Shown: in pieces, positions 1 through 8,061 of the stretch
Numbering within the stretch: the first letter of the stretch is position 1
Layout: each line of letters opens with the position of its first letter
Origin: an uncultured Prevotellaceae bacterium
GTDB taxonomy: Bacteria; Bacteroidota; Bacteroidia; Bacteroidales; Bacteroidaceae
Direction of reading: 5' to 3'
Length of the DNA: 36,393 bases
Assembly (NCBI GenBank): GCA_946406435.1
Contig: CAMJKP010000031.1
Location: forward strand, 1-36,393
Position numbers and translations under genes: made by a program
Notes under the pieces: model-generated
What the model was told of the DNA's origin: nothing
The model's database searches: none
What the model saw: only the letters and a program-made list of their open reading frames with translations

Positions 1-1083
1 GCCCCGGAATTGCGCACCTATTGGCTCGACTATGGCAGGTCGGCTCCTCGCTATGATAGTGGGGAGGATATTGAAGGTGGAGTTTCAGGTGTTGTTACTG
101 ATGTTCAGAACGGCGAACCGATAATTGGAGCTACAGTCAAGGTGATCGGTACAAGTATTGGTACTGTTACTGATAGTAACGGACGTTATAGCATCACCAT
201 ACCTCGCCCTAATGCCGTACTGACATTCTCCTATGTAGGCTATTTGACTAAGAACGTAAAACTCAATGGTTCTACTACTGTGAATGTCAAGCTTATGGAA
301 GACAACACCACATTGAATGATGTGGTAGTCATCGGTTATGGTACAAAGAAAAAAACGTCAAGTCGCAAACTTGCAAAACTCAATGCTGAAGAAGCAGATG
401 AAGGTGAGGTGTTAAAGTCAAAGGAAATGATAAAGCCTGAGAGCGACCTTATCGCCGTTAAGGAGCAAAAGGCTCAGTTTGGCTATGAGTTTGAAATCAA
501 GCAGCCTCTCACCATGACATCCGACGGCAAGACAACCACTACGGAGATTGCACGCTATCAACTGCCTGCCACCTATCAATATCTTGGCATTCCACGTGCC
601 GACAAGGACGCATTCCTCGTGGCAGATGCTACCCAATGGCAGCAATACAGTCTGCTCGAAGGTGAGGCAAGCGTATATTTCGAGAACTCATTCGTGGGCA
701 AGACCATCCTCGACCCTACGGTTATAAGCGACACTCTGCATTTCTCATTAGGCAGAGACAATGGCATCCGCATCCAGCGCACAAAGGTATCAGACCGTTC
801 TACCCGTCGCCTGTTGGCTACCACACAGGAGCAGAGTCTCACATGGCGCATCACGGTAAAGAACAGCCGCACGGAAGCCGTTTCCCTCACGTTGCGTGAT
901 CAGATTCCAGTATCGGAGAATTCAAATATCACCGTTACCACCGAGGAACTCAGCGGCGGTCAGCTCAACAAGACAACCGGTGTCGTTGAATGGCAGTTAC
1001 AGCTCCAGCCTAACGAGCAGCGTGAGTTAATCGTGGCATACCGTGTCAAGTACCCTAAGAGCCGTTGGCTGAATGTTGAATGA
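1..1083 (+). CDS. DUF4139 (MuiA-like) protein with inserted SusC-type N-terminal domain, 5' end outside window
   Basis: The frame is open from base 1 (it starts APELRTYWLDY), so the start lies upstream. Residues about 25-105 of the visible part form a carboxypeptidase-D regulatory-like domain (GVVTDVQNGEPIIGATV, then GTVTDSNGRYSI and FSYVGY). It ends in DVVVIGYGTKKK, the sequence that normally joins this domain to the plug of SusC-type TonB-dependent receptors. The remaining 240 residues match the C-terminal half of DUF4139/mucoidy-inhibitor proteins: beta-rich, with SLTWRITVKN, LTLRDQIPVS and ELIVAYRVKYPK at the end. Function is unknown; an envelope location is likely. The gene converges with the permease gene at 1440, and a palindromic repeat starts about 9 nt after its stop. 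Confidence 0.8.
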   Translation, partial: APELRTYWLDYGRSAPRYDSGEDIEGGVSGVVTDVQNGEPIIGATVKVIGTSIGTVTDSNGRYSITIPRPNAVLTFSYVGYLTKNVKLNGSTTVNVKLMEDNTTLNDVVVIGYGTKKKTSSRKLAKLNAEEADEGEVLKSKEMIKPESDLIAVKEQKAQFGYEFEIKQPLTMTSDGKTTTTEIARYQLPATYQYLGIPRADKDAFLVADATQWQQYSLLEGEASVYFENSFVGKTILDPTVISDTLHFSLGRDNGIRIQRTKVSDRSTRRLLATTQEQSLTWRITVKNSRTEAVSLTLRDQIPVSENSNITVTTEELSGGQLNKTTGVVEWQLQLQPNEQRELIVAYRVKYPKSRWLNVE

Positions 1084-1091
1084 TTGCATCT

Positions 1092-1214
1092 AAGTGAATA
1101 GTGAAAAGTGAATAGTGAAAAATACTGCTATCGCGGTTGGGACGTATAGTCGTAATTTTGATGGTGTCTACCAGTATTAAGTATTATTCATTTTTCACTA
1201 TTCACTATTCACTT
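1092..1214. repeat. Iterated-unit inverted repeat, GTGAATA family, copy 1
   Basis: The left arm (1092-1126) is made of tandem GTGAATAGTGAAAA-type units. The right arm (1180-1214) is its near reverse complement. The loop is about 53 nt. The right side begins AGTATTAAGTATTATTCA, which recurs at 30907 in the second copy. It starts 9 nt after the DUF4139 stop codon. Confidence 0.85.
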
Positions 1215-1218
1215 ACAC

Positions 1219-1412
1219 AGGGTCTCTATTTTTTTGTAAACAATATACTTTACATTTTCAATTCTCGCACCCTCTGTGTAGAACGCTAAGACGCGAAGTC
1301 GCAAAGATTTTTTCTCTGTGCCTTCGCGTCTCTGCGTTTTAATTTTTAAATCCCAATTCTCGCCCTCTCTGCGTTTTAATAATTTTCACTTGCTTTAGCT
1401 TGATGAGCCACT
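1219..1412. repeat. Composite dispersed repeat (R1 palindrome plus R2 motif), copy 1
   Basis: GGTCTCTATTTTTTTGTAAA begins a stretch shared with 8977 onward. It is followed by the R1 palindrome at 1282-1340 (arms AGACGCGAAG and CTTCGCGTCT) and by the R2 motif at 1385-1411 (CTTGCTTTAGCTTGATGAGC). The composite fills the gap between two convergent genes and could act as a bidirectional terminator. R1 recurs at 9047, 10824 and 21294. Confidence 0.8.
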
Positions 1413-1439
1413 GCGAATAATTTTCCATTTTCAATTCCA

Positions 1440-2525
1440 TTAACTATTCTTCCTATAGCTCATCACTGCCCAACCACCCATAAACAGGGCAATGCCAAGG
1501 AGTGCCATAATCTGATGCCAAATGCTCTGCAAATCACCGCCACGAATGAAAACCGTGCGCATGGCATCCACGAAATAGCATACAGGGTTGATGTATGTCG
1601 TAAGATACGACCACGAAGGCATGGAACGTGTTGGGGTGAACAGTCCGCTTAACAGCATCAATATAACCACGAAGAACCACATCACCAACACCGCTTGCTG
1701 CATGGTGTCGCTGTAGTTGGATATGATGAGTCCGAACGAAGAAAAGAACAGAGCAAGGAGCATGGCAAGCAGATAGATGAGCCATAGTGAACCTACAGGT
1801 GTGATGCCATACACCGCCCATGCCAGCAACAGGCATACCGTGAGAACGTATATAGCTATTATCCAGTATGGAATAATCTTGGCAAGAATGAAGCTCCACT
1901 TCGATACAGGCGTTACGTTAATCTGTTCAATAGTCCCCGACTCCTTCTCGCTAACTATGTTTAGAGCGGGAAGAAATCCCGTCATCAGCATCATCACGAT
2001 AGCAAACAGAGCAGGAATCATGAAGAGTTTGTAGTTGAGGTGCTTGTTGTATAGATACAAGGTGGAAATCCTCGACTGAATGGCGGTAGCACTTGGATTG
2101 GCATTGGCTGTTACTATCTGCGACAGATATGCGGCACCCATAGCCCCCTTTGTGCCATTTACCGCATTGGCAGCAATAAGCACCTGAGGCTGTTTCCCGA
2201 TAGTCATATCCTTGCTGTAGTTCTGCGGAATAACCACCACCACATCGGCATCGGTATGCTCAATGTCATTTAGTGCCTCTTCATAGGTGGGCTGCTGTTT
2301 ATGGAAAATAAAATAGCCGTTGTGCTCAATGTCGTGCATAAGTCGCTGCGACTGAACAGAATGGTCAAGATCCACCACATCAACAACGACATTCTTCACC
2401 TCCATCTGCATCACCCAAGGCATGACACACATAATCACGATGGGAAACATCACAATCAGTCTCGGTATAAACGGATTGCGACGTATCTGCGTAAACTCTT
2501 TTCGTATCAAATATCTAAGAACCAT
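1440..2525 (-). CDS. ABC-2 type transporter permease (second of pair)
   Basis: A 361-residue protein of the ABC2_membrane_3 / YhhJ-YbhR type. One N-terminal membrane helix (about residues 19-39) is followed by a periplasmic domain of about 125 residues. Then come five more hydrophobic helices, with SEKESGTIEQINVTPVSKW at the cytoplasmic coupling region. Permeases of this type export drugs or other hydrophobic compounds together with an HlyD-family adaptor and a TolC-like channel. It is the last gene of the efflux operon, 107 nt after the first permease; that gap holds AACTTTCAATTT-type units and one R2 motif. The substrate cannot be told from sequence. Confidence 0.9.
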   Translation of the reverse strand: MVLRYLIRKEFTQIRRNPFIPRLIVMFPIVIMCVMPWVMQMEVKNVVVDVVDLDHSVQSQRLMHDIEHNGYFIFHKQQPTYEEALNDIEHTDADVVVVIPQNYSKDMTIGKQPQVLIAANAVNGTKGAMGAAYLSQIVTANANPSATAIQSRISTLYLYNKHLNYKLFMIPALFAIVMMLMTGFLPALNIVSEKESGTIEQINVTPVSKWSFILAKIIPYWIIAIYVLTVCLLLAWAVYGITPVGSLWLIYLLAMLLALFFSSFGLIISNYSDTMQQAVLVMWFFVVILMLLSGLFTPTRSMPSWSYLTTYINPVCYFVDAMRTVFIRGGDLQSIWHQIMALLGIALFMGGWAVMSYRKNS

Positions 2526-2529
2526 AATG

Positions 2530-2632
2530 TCATGTACAATTTAGCATTTACAATGTACAATTTTCAACTTTCACTTGCTTTAGCTTGTTGAGCTTGCTTC
2601 CAATTTTCAATTTCCAACTTTCAACTTTCAAT
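2530..2632. repeat. Short iterated units and R2 motif between permease genes
   Basis: ATTTAGCATTTACAATGTAC units, then CACTTGCTTTAGCTTGTTGAGC (R2, 2571-2592), then TTTTCAATTTCCAACTTTC-type units. The stretch ends directly at the stop codon of the upstream permease (2633-2635). Confidence 0.7.
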
Positions 2633-3691
2633 TTACTGCAGTCTTTTCTTGAATGTGGCGAGTGACAAGCACAATAAGCCTATCAGCATTCCAATGAGTA
2701 CGGTAAACTCAAAAAATACCTGTTCAATGCCAACACCCATGATCATCATCTTGCGCATGGCTGAGATATAGTAGCGCGTGGGAATGATAGCCGACACCCA
2801 TTGCAGTATTCGTGGCATCGATTCCACAGGGAATATCATACCCGACAGCATCACGATAGGCATCAACAGCATCATTGCCGACATCAAAAGGGCAACGAGC
2901 TGCGTATTTGCCACATTTGATATGAGCAATCCCAACGACAGGGCAAGGAGGATATAGATTGTCGAGATGAGGTATATCCAGAACAGAGAGCCTACCAGCG
3001 GAACACCGAGAACGAATCGTGCCATAAGCAGTATCGTCGTCAGTATTACGAATGCCAACACAAGATAAGGCACCGCCTTGGCTATGATAATCATAAGCGG
3101 CTTTGTTGGCGATACAAGCAGCACCTCCATTGTGCCCCTCTCTTTCTCGCGTACAATACTAATCGATGTCATCATAGCGCATACAAGCATCAGCAGCATA
3201 CCCATAATGGCAGGAACGAAGTTGTATGCCGACTTCATCTGCGGATTATACAGCATCTTCGAGTTTACAAGTCCCCCAGCGGGATTAAGCAACACCTGCG
3301 AGGCGTAGTTCGTCCATTGCTGCGCCATGTTGGGGTCGGCACCGTCAACGATAAACTGCACTCCGCTCTTCTTGCTTGCGAAATCCCTTGCAAACACGAT
3401 GGCGATATCTGCCTTTTGGTTGCGTATGATGCGCTCAGCCTCCATAGGGGTGGCAACGCTGCTTACTATCGTGAAGTATTCCGATTGTGACAGTCGTTCT
3501 GCCATCTGCCGTGTGGCATGGTCGGCATTGGCTGTAACCACTACCAAGCGCACATTCCTCACGTCGGTACTGATAGCGAAACCGAATAGCAGCATCATCA
3601 CCAACGGCATACCGAATAGTAATAGCATCGTCCGCTTGTCGCGAAGTATATGCCGGCTTTCCTTGATAACAAAACTATAGAATTGCTTCAT
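2633..3691 (-). CDS. ABC-2 type transporter permease (first of pair)
   Basis: A 352-residue homologue of the neighbouring permease with the same plan. A membrane helix near residues 25-43 is followed by a periplasmic domain starting VRNVRLVVVTANAD. Five C-terminal helices follow, and the coupling segment VREKERGTMEVLLVSPTKP lies near residue 180. The two permeases probably form a heterodimer served by the fused ATPase encoded 17 nt upstream, as in the YbhFSR arrangement. The start ATG is at 3689-3691. I found no missing segment. Confidence 0.9.
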   Translation of the reverse strand: MKQFYSFVIKESRHILRDKRTMLLLFGMPLVMMLLFGFAISTDVRNVRLVVVTANADHATRQMAERLSQSEYFTIVSSVATPMEAERIIRNQKADIAIVFARDFASKKSGVQFIVDGADPNMAQQWTNYASQVLLNPAGGLVNSKMLYNPQMKSAYNFVPAIMGMLLMLVCAMMTSISIVREKERGTMEVLLVSPTKPLMIIIAKAVPYLVLAFVILTTILLMARFVLGVPLVGSLFWIYLISTIYILLALSLGLLISNVANTQLVALLMSAMMLLMPIVMLSGMIFPVESMPRILQWVSAIIPTRYYISAMRKMMIMGVGIEQVFFEFTVLIGMLIGLLCLSLATFKKRLQ

Positions 3692-3708
3692 AAAAAAAAG
3701 TGTAGTCG

Positions 3709-5169
3709 TTAATCACTTGAACGTGTTGCCTGACGTGCAAGATATGTGAACACATGATCCATATCGGGCTGATTGAATTCGTGTTTCAGTTCATCGGGAG
3801 TGCCAATGCCCTTGATCTTACCATCCACCATAATCGAGATGCGGTCACAGTATTCTGCCTCATCCATATAGTGCGTGGTGACGAATACCGTAATGCCACG
3901 ACGTGCTGCATCGTATATCAACTCCCAGAACTGTCGTCGTGTGGCAGGATCTACGCCACCCGTAGGCTCATCGAGAAACACCACCCCTGGCTCATGGAAA
4001 ATACTGACAGAGAATGCAAGTTTCTGTTTCCAACCCAGAGGCAGCGAGGCTACCAGTGTGTCTCTATGTTCCGAGAAATGCAACCGCTTCAGCAACTCGT
4101 CAGTCTTATGGCGTATTTCCTCGTCCTTCATTCCGTAGATACCTGCAAAGAGTCGGATGTTCTCGGCAACGGTGAGGTCCTCGTATAGAGAGAACTTCTG
4201 CGACATATACCCTATGTGCCTCTTTATCTGTTCATACTCCGTGCGGACGTCATAGCCCACCACGCGCCCGGTACCGCTTGTAGGTTGGTTCAGTCCCGTG
4301 AGCATGTGCATGGCTGTGGTCTTACCTGCACCATTGGCACCTAAGAAACCGAATATCTCACCTTTCCTCACCGTAAAACTGATATCATCAACGGCATGGA
4401 AGTCACCGAAAGCCTTTACCAGATGCTCTACCTCGATAACGTTCTCACCGTCAGTCCCTGCTGTCTTCTCGTGCTTCAAGCCTGGAGGATTGAATATGTC
4501 GCTGAAACGGTCGAGAATCACTTCTGGAGTATCTATGCCGCGAATCTTTCCCTGGTCGAGAAAAGCCACTCGCTCGCAGCAGCGCACCTCATCGAGATAT
4601 GGCGTGGATGCCATGATGGTGATGTTACGCTCCTTTAGCATACTCAGCATCTCCCAGAACTCCTTACGGCTTACAGGGTCAACGCCTGTTGTCGGTTCGT
4701 CAAGAAAGAGTATGCTTGGCTGATGTACCAGTGCGCAGCTCAGAGCCAGTTTCTGCTTCATACCGCCCGATAACGCTCCAGCCTTGCGATTCCTGAACCT
4801 CTCTATCTGCGAATATATCACCTTGATAGAGTCGTAGCCCTCATCAATGGTGGTACCGAAGAGCGTGGCAAAGAATTTCAGATTCTCCTCTACTGTCAAG
4901 TCCTGATACAGTGAGAACCTGCCAGGCATATACCCCACACGCTTGCGCACCTCCTTCATCTGTTTCACCACATCGAAACCGTCCACCATTACCGAACCGC
5001 TATCGGGTAGCAATAGCGAACACAGTATGCGGTACATAGACGTCTTGCCCGCACCGTCTGGTCCAATCAGCCCGAACACCTCGCCCCGTCCCACGCTGAA
5101 CGACACATCGTCCAACGCCTTTACAGCTCCATATCCTTTACTGACGCTATTTACTTCAATGGCATTCAT
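3709..5169 (-). CDS. ABC transporter ATPase, two nucleotide-binding domains fused (YbhF-like)
   Basis: 486 residues with two complete ATPase domains. Domain 1 has Walker A GPDGAGKTS (residues 36-44), signature LSGGMKQKL and Walker B ILFLDEPTTGVDP. Domain 2 starts near residue 245, with Walker A GANGAGKTT and Walker B VVFLDEPTGGVDP. Its signature is degenerate (LPLGWKQKL in place of LSGGQ), a form I associate with the second half of YbhF-type exporters, so the two ATP sites may not be equivalent. It energises the two ABC-2 permeases downstream. The gap to the upstream HlyD gene is 300 nt of repeat DNA, unusual for an operon with otherwise tight spacing. Confidence 0.92.
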   Translation of the reverse strand: MNAIEVNSVSKGYGAVKALDDVSFSVGRGEVFGLIGPDGAGKTSMYRILCSLLLPDSGSVMVDGFDVVKQMKEVRKRVGYMPGRFSLYQDLTVEENLKFFATLFGTTIDEGYDSIKVIYSQIERFRNRKAGALSGGMKQKLALSCALVHQPSILFLDEPTTGVDPVSRKEFWEMLSMLKERNITIMASTPYLDEVRCCERVAFLDQGKIRGIDTPEVILDRFSDIFNPPGLKHEKTAGTDGENVIEVEHLVKAFGDFHAVDDISFTVRKGEIFGFLGANGAGKTTAMHMLTGLNQPTSGTGRVVGYDVRTEYEQIKRHIGYMSQKFSLYEDLTVAENIRLFAGIYGMKDEEIRHKTDELLKRLHFSEHRDTLVASLPLGWKQKLAFSVSIFHEPGVVFLDEPTGGVDPATRRQFWELIYDAARRGITVFVTTHYMDEAEYCDRISIMVDGKIKGIGTPDELKHEFNQPDMDHVFTYLARQATRSSD

Positions 5170-5222
5170 AATTGAAATTAAGAAATTAAGATATTAAGTA
5201 GGTGATCAAATTTAATTTTATA

Positions 5223-5385
5223 ATCAAGAATTAGAGAATTAGAGATTTTTTTCTTTTGAATTTTATAGAATTTGAGAAATGTCGCTTACGCTCTTGTCAA
5301 TCAGAGCTATTCCCAATGCTACGCAAGTAGCAAAAATTCTCTCTTTCGCATTAATTCAATTTTCTCTAATTCTCTAATTCTTGAT
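5223..5385. repeat. Iterated-unit inverted repeat, GAATTAGA family
   Basis: Two 23-nt arms (5223-5245 and 5363-5385) are perfect reverse complements. Each is built from ATCAAGAATTAGAGAATTAG-type tandem units, and the loop is 117 nt. It lies inside the efflux operon between the ATPase and HlyD genes. The stretch 5170-5222 holds AAATTAAG units. Confidence 0.9.
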
Positions 5386-5412
5386 AAAAAAATAATTCTG
5401 TACTTTTCTTAA

Positions 5413-5469
5413 TACCAGTTCTAGCTTGTTGAGCCTTACAAAAAATTATCAATTATCAATTGTCAATTA
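5413..5469. repeat. Partial R2 motif plus TTATCAATTATCAA units abutting the HlyD stop
   Basis: CTAGCTTGTTGAGCC (partial R2) is followed by tandem TTATCAATTATCAATTGTCAA units. These run into the HlyD stop codon (TGA on the minus strand at 5470-5472). Confidence 0.7.
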
Positions 5470-6369
5470 TCAATTGTTGATTTTAACCTTCCCATACATT
5501 CCAATCTTCACATATCCGTCATTCTTTATGGCAATCTTCACGGCATACACCAAGTCGGCACGCTCGTCATCGGTGAGAATGGTCTTAGGGGTGAATTCCG
5601 AGCGAGAGGATATCCAAGTGACAGTTCCGTCGTACTCCTTCTTCTGTCCGTCGCCATAGTCAGCGAACACCTTCACCTTCTGACCGAGTTTGATATGCTG
5701 CAACTGAACGGAAGTGACATACGCACGCATATACATGTTCTGCGTGTCGCCTATCTTGAACAATGGCTTACCTGCTGCCACAAACTCGCCACGCTCCACA
5801 TATTTCTCCAGCACCGTTCCTTTGGCAGGTGTCACTATGTGGCACTTGCGCAACTGGTCACGAAGCTGACGCACCTGCACATCCACCATATCCGACTGCT
5901 TGTCGAGTGAGCGCGTACTGGTTGCCAAAGCCGACTGCTGGGCTGCCAACTGCTTCTGCAACACCTTCACATTGCTGCTTGCATCATCGAGCATCTTTGA
6001 GGGGGCAGCACCGTCTGTCACCAACTCCTTGTATCGCTGCTCTTCCTGTTGTGCCTTGAGCAACTGCTGCTGTGTCGTGGCAATCTGTGCCTCCATATCA
6101 GGTTTCTGACTGTTATACACTTTCTTCGTGGCATCGAGTTGCTGAATCTTAAGCCATATCTGCGTGGTGTCAATAAGTCCCACTTCCACGCTGGCATCAG
6201 TCTCGTCACCCTCGTTTACGCTGAACGCCATCAATCTACCGCTCTGCTCTGCAAACACCGTTGTCTCCGTAGTCTCAAACGTGCCTGTGGCATCATATTC
6301 CTTTTCATTGTTTCCGCAAGCGGCAAGCATAAGTGCCGCTACTGCCAATATATAATTATCTGTTCTCAT
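5470..6369 (-). CDS. HlyD-family efflux adaptor (membrane fusion protein), lipoprotein
   Basis: 299 residues with an N-terminal lipoprotein signal (lipobox LAAC, Cys18). An N-terminal barrel half is followed by a helical hairpin (about residues 75-165, rich in Q, K and L) and by the second barrel half (CHIVTPAKGTVLEKYVERGEFV, residues about 172-195). A C-terminal beta domain follows. It resembles YbhG/YhiI adaptors, which link inner-membrane ABC permeases to an outer-membrane channel. It starts 8 nt after the TolC-like gene. Its last codons and stop (N-N-stop) fall at the edge of a TTATCAATT repeat. Confidence 0.92.
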   Translation of the reverse strand: MRTDNYILAVAALMLAACGNNEKEYDATGTFETTETTVFAEQSGRLMAFSVNEGDETDASVEVGLIDTTQIWLKIQQLDATKKVYNSQKPDMEAQIATTQQQLLKAQQEEQRYKELVTDGAAPSKMLDDASSNVKVLQKQLAAQQSALATSTRSLDKQSDMVDVQVRQLRDQLRKCHIVTPAKGTVLEKYVERGEFVAAGKPLFKIGDTQNMYMRAYVTSVQLQHIKLGQKVKVFADYGDGQKKEYDGTVTWISSRSEFTPKTILTDDERADLVYAVKIAIKNDGYVKIGMYGKVKINN

Positions 6370-6377
6370 CTTTCCTA

Positions 6378-7646
6378 TCAGTTATTGGTTGTGTATTTGT
6401 TGTCGAAGACCTCCTTAAGCATCTCTATCTCGTGAACCGACTTCTGAATCCGTGCCGCGTTCTCGCTATTGATCTCGCGCACCAGGTCATTCACGTCTAT
6501 TATTCCGTGCGACAGCTTCGACTCTGCCGCTTTCCTCACCGCACTACGCAATGATATTATCTCATCGTCAGCCGATATCAGTTTCCTATACCGCGCAATG
6601 TTCTCGTTCTGCAATAACTGTTCCATACTGTTATTGAACAGGAACACATCGCGGCTGTTCTCTATCATATTACGCTGAAACTGAATCTTTGCCTTGTCGT
6701 TCTTGCGAGTATATAGCGCCCCGATATTCCACGTCAGACGCGCTCCTATCATACCGTTCAGACTCCATTCATGTTTCATCATGTCCTCAAACATATTATA
6801 TCCCGGATAGCCGTAGAATCCCTGCACGAACACACCGAGCCTTGGCTTCACCGCTGCATCGAGAGCCTTTTCCTGCGCATCAGCCAAGCGGAGCTGAGAG
6901 TCGAACAACTGCATCTCAGGTCGGTTTACCGTACCGCTGCCCATTGTCGCGTTTGGCTTCTGCACCGCCCTTACCTCCATGCCGCAGAATCGTGACAGAA
7001 CCGCATACAGCATACGTCTCTGCGACTCCAGACTCGTCATCTGCTGCATGGCGTTCAGCCGTTCTGCCTTGACGCTCTGCCAGTCACTCCCCGCAGCCGT
7101 ACCGCTCTTCACCATCGACTCCAGCTTTCGCTCATTACCTTCCAGAAGCGTCTGCAAGTCCTTGTTCATCCTTATCTGCTCATCAAGCATAAGCAGCGAG
7201 AAATACATCTCATTCACACGCCTGCGAACATTATATATATCCACCTGCGTCTGTGCCACCTGCATCAAGCCCTGCTCACGCGCAATGGTCTTACTGCTGC
7301 TTATCGCACCACCGTCGTATATGGTCTGGCTGGCATCGATACCCACGCGGTACTGGTCCTTCTTCAGTCCCTTCATCTCAACGCCCATACCCGCCATCAT
7401 CGTTTTCATCTCGTCAGGCCATGATGTCACGTCACTTTGATACGTAGCCTGAGCCATGACCGACAACTGCGGCAGCCACCCCTTCTGAGTGTTCGCCACC
7501 GTCAGTTCGGTAGTCTTCTCTATCAGACCGTATCGCTGTATCAGCGGATAGTTCTGCTCCGCTGCCCGTTGACACTCCACCAGCGTCTGTGCCTGAGTCC
7601 CCATCGTCAGAGCCAACAGGCCATAGATTAGAGCCGTTTTCTTCAT
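6378..7646 (-). CDS. TolC-family outer membrane efflux protein
   Basis: 422 residues from the ATG at 7644-7646. The signal peptide MKKTALIYGLLALTMGTQAQ is followed by long helical segments with the two-fold repeat of TolC channels. The frame stays open up to 7703, but that start is unlikely: it would put 19 residues before a clean signal peptide, and a TACTTTTG -7 element lies inside that extension (7683-7690). It is the first gene of the operon with the HlyD adaptor, the fused ATPase and two permeases. Together these form a tripartite exporter. The AraC gene upstream is divergent. Confidence 0.9.
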   Translation of the reverse strand: MKKTALIYGLLALTMGTQAQTLVECQRAAEQNYPLIQRYGLIEKTTELTVANTQKGWLPQLSVMAQATYQSDVTSWPDEMKTMMAGMGVEMKGLKKDQYRVGIDASQTIYDGGAISSSKTIAREQGLMQVAQTQVDIYNVRRRVNEMYFSLLMLDEQIRMNKDLQTLLEGNERKLESMVKSGTAAGSDWQSVKAERLNAMQQMTSLESQRRMLYAVLSRFCGMEVRAVQKPNATMGSGTVNRPEMQLFDSQLRLADAQEKALDAAVKPRLGVFVQGFYGYPGYNMFEDMMKHEWSLNGMIGARLTWNIGALYTRKNDKAKIQFQRNMIENSRDVFLFNNSMEQLLQNENIARYRKLISADDEIISLRSAVRKAAESKLSHGIIDVNDLVREINSENAARIQKSVHEIEMLKEVFDNKYTTNN

Positions 7647-7682
7647 ATTCCTATCTATTTTTGAGTTATTCTTTTCTGGGTG

Positions 7683-7690
7683 CAAAAGTA
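7683..7690 (-). promoter_or_regulatory. -7 element of efflux operon promoter
   Basis: Minus-strand TACTTTTG fits the Bacteroidota TAnnTTTG -7 consensus, about 37 nt before the TolC ATG. A -33 TTTG is not clear. It supports the 7646 start. Confidence 0.55.
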
Positions 7691-7787
7691 GTATGTTTTT
7701 CACGATAACCCGCTACCCATAATTAGTGGAAAATGTCCTTTTTGTTCGATTTTTGCGAAAAAACGTCATTATTTAGTAAATAATCAT

Positions 7788-7795
7788 TATCTTTG
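7788..7795 (+). promoter_or_regulatory. -7 element of AraC gene promoter
   Basis: TATCTTTG fits TAnnTTTG. The -33 box is weak. The implied leader to the ATG at 8062 is about 260 nt and includes the whole GGGC-hairpin repeat. Confidence 0.45.
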
Positions 7796-7829
7796 TATTC
7801 TGAAAAATGATTTCTGCAATCACCCGATA

Positions 7830-8020
7830 GCGCCCCGCAGGGGCAAAAGCTCATAGCCTAGGGCAACACCCTAGGTAGATGGAGGTTGGAAATTTCGCCC
7901 TGAAGGGGCAAAAGCATTTATTTATATTAGGGCTTGTGCCCTTACAGGGCGGATGTACTAATTACTTTGTACATAGGGCGTTGCCCTATGCTATGTGCTT
8001 TTGGGCTTGCAGCCCGCCTA
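7830..8020. repeat. GGGC-hairpin dispersed repeat in the AraC leader
   Basis: A series of short GC-rich hairpins: CGCCCCGCAGGGGC, CCTAGGGCAACACCCTAGG (7857-7875), CGCCCTGAAGGGGC, GGGCTTGTGCCC, TAGGGCGTTGCCCTA and GGGCTTGCAGCCC. Repeats of this appearance are common between genes in Bacteroidota genomes. Here it lies between the probable promoter and the start codon. Confidence 0.75.
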
Positions 8021-8061
8021 TCACGCAATTGCGGATAATCATTCAGAAAAAAAGAAAAGCA

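Noticed and set aside
3754..4723. Plus-strand frames opposite the ABC ATPase gene
   Set aside because: Antisense shadows of a gene with complete Walker and signature motifs.
7647..7703. Upstream start for the TolC-like gene
   Set aside because: It would add residues before a good signal peptide and cover the -7 element.
7879..8061. Upstream start for the AraC gene
   Set aside because: It would translate a dispersed non-coding repeat. The ATG at 8062 gives a normal family length.
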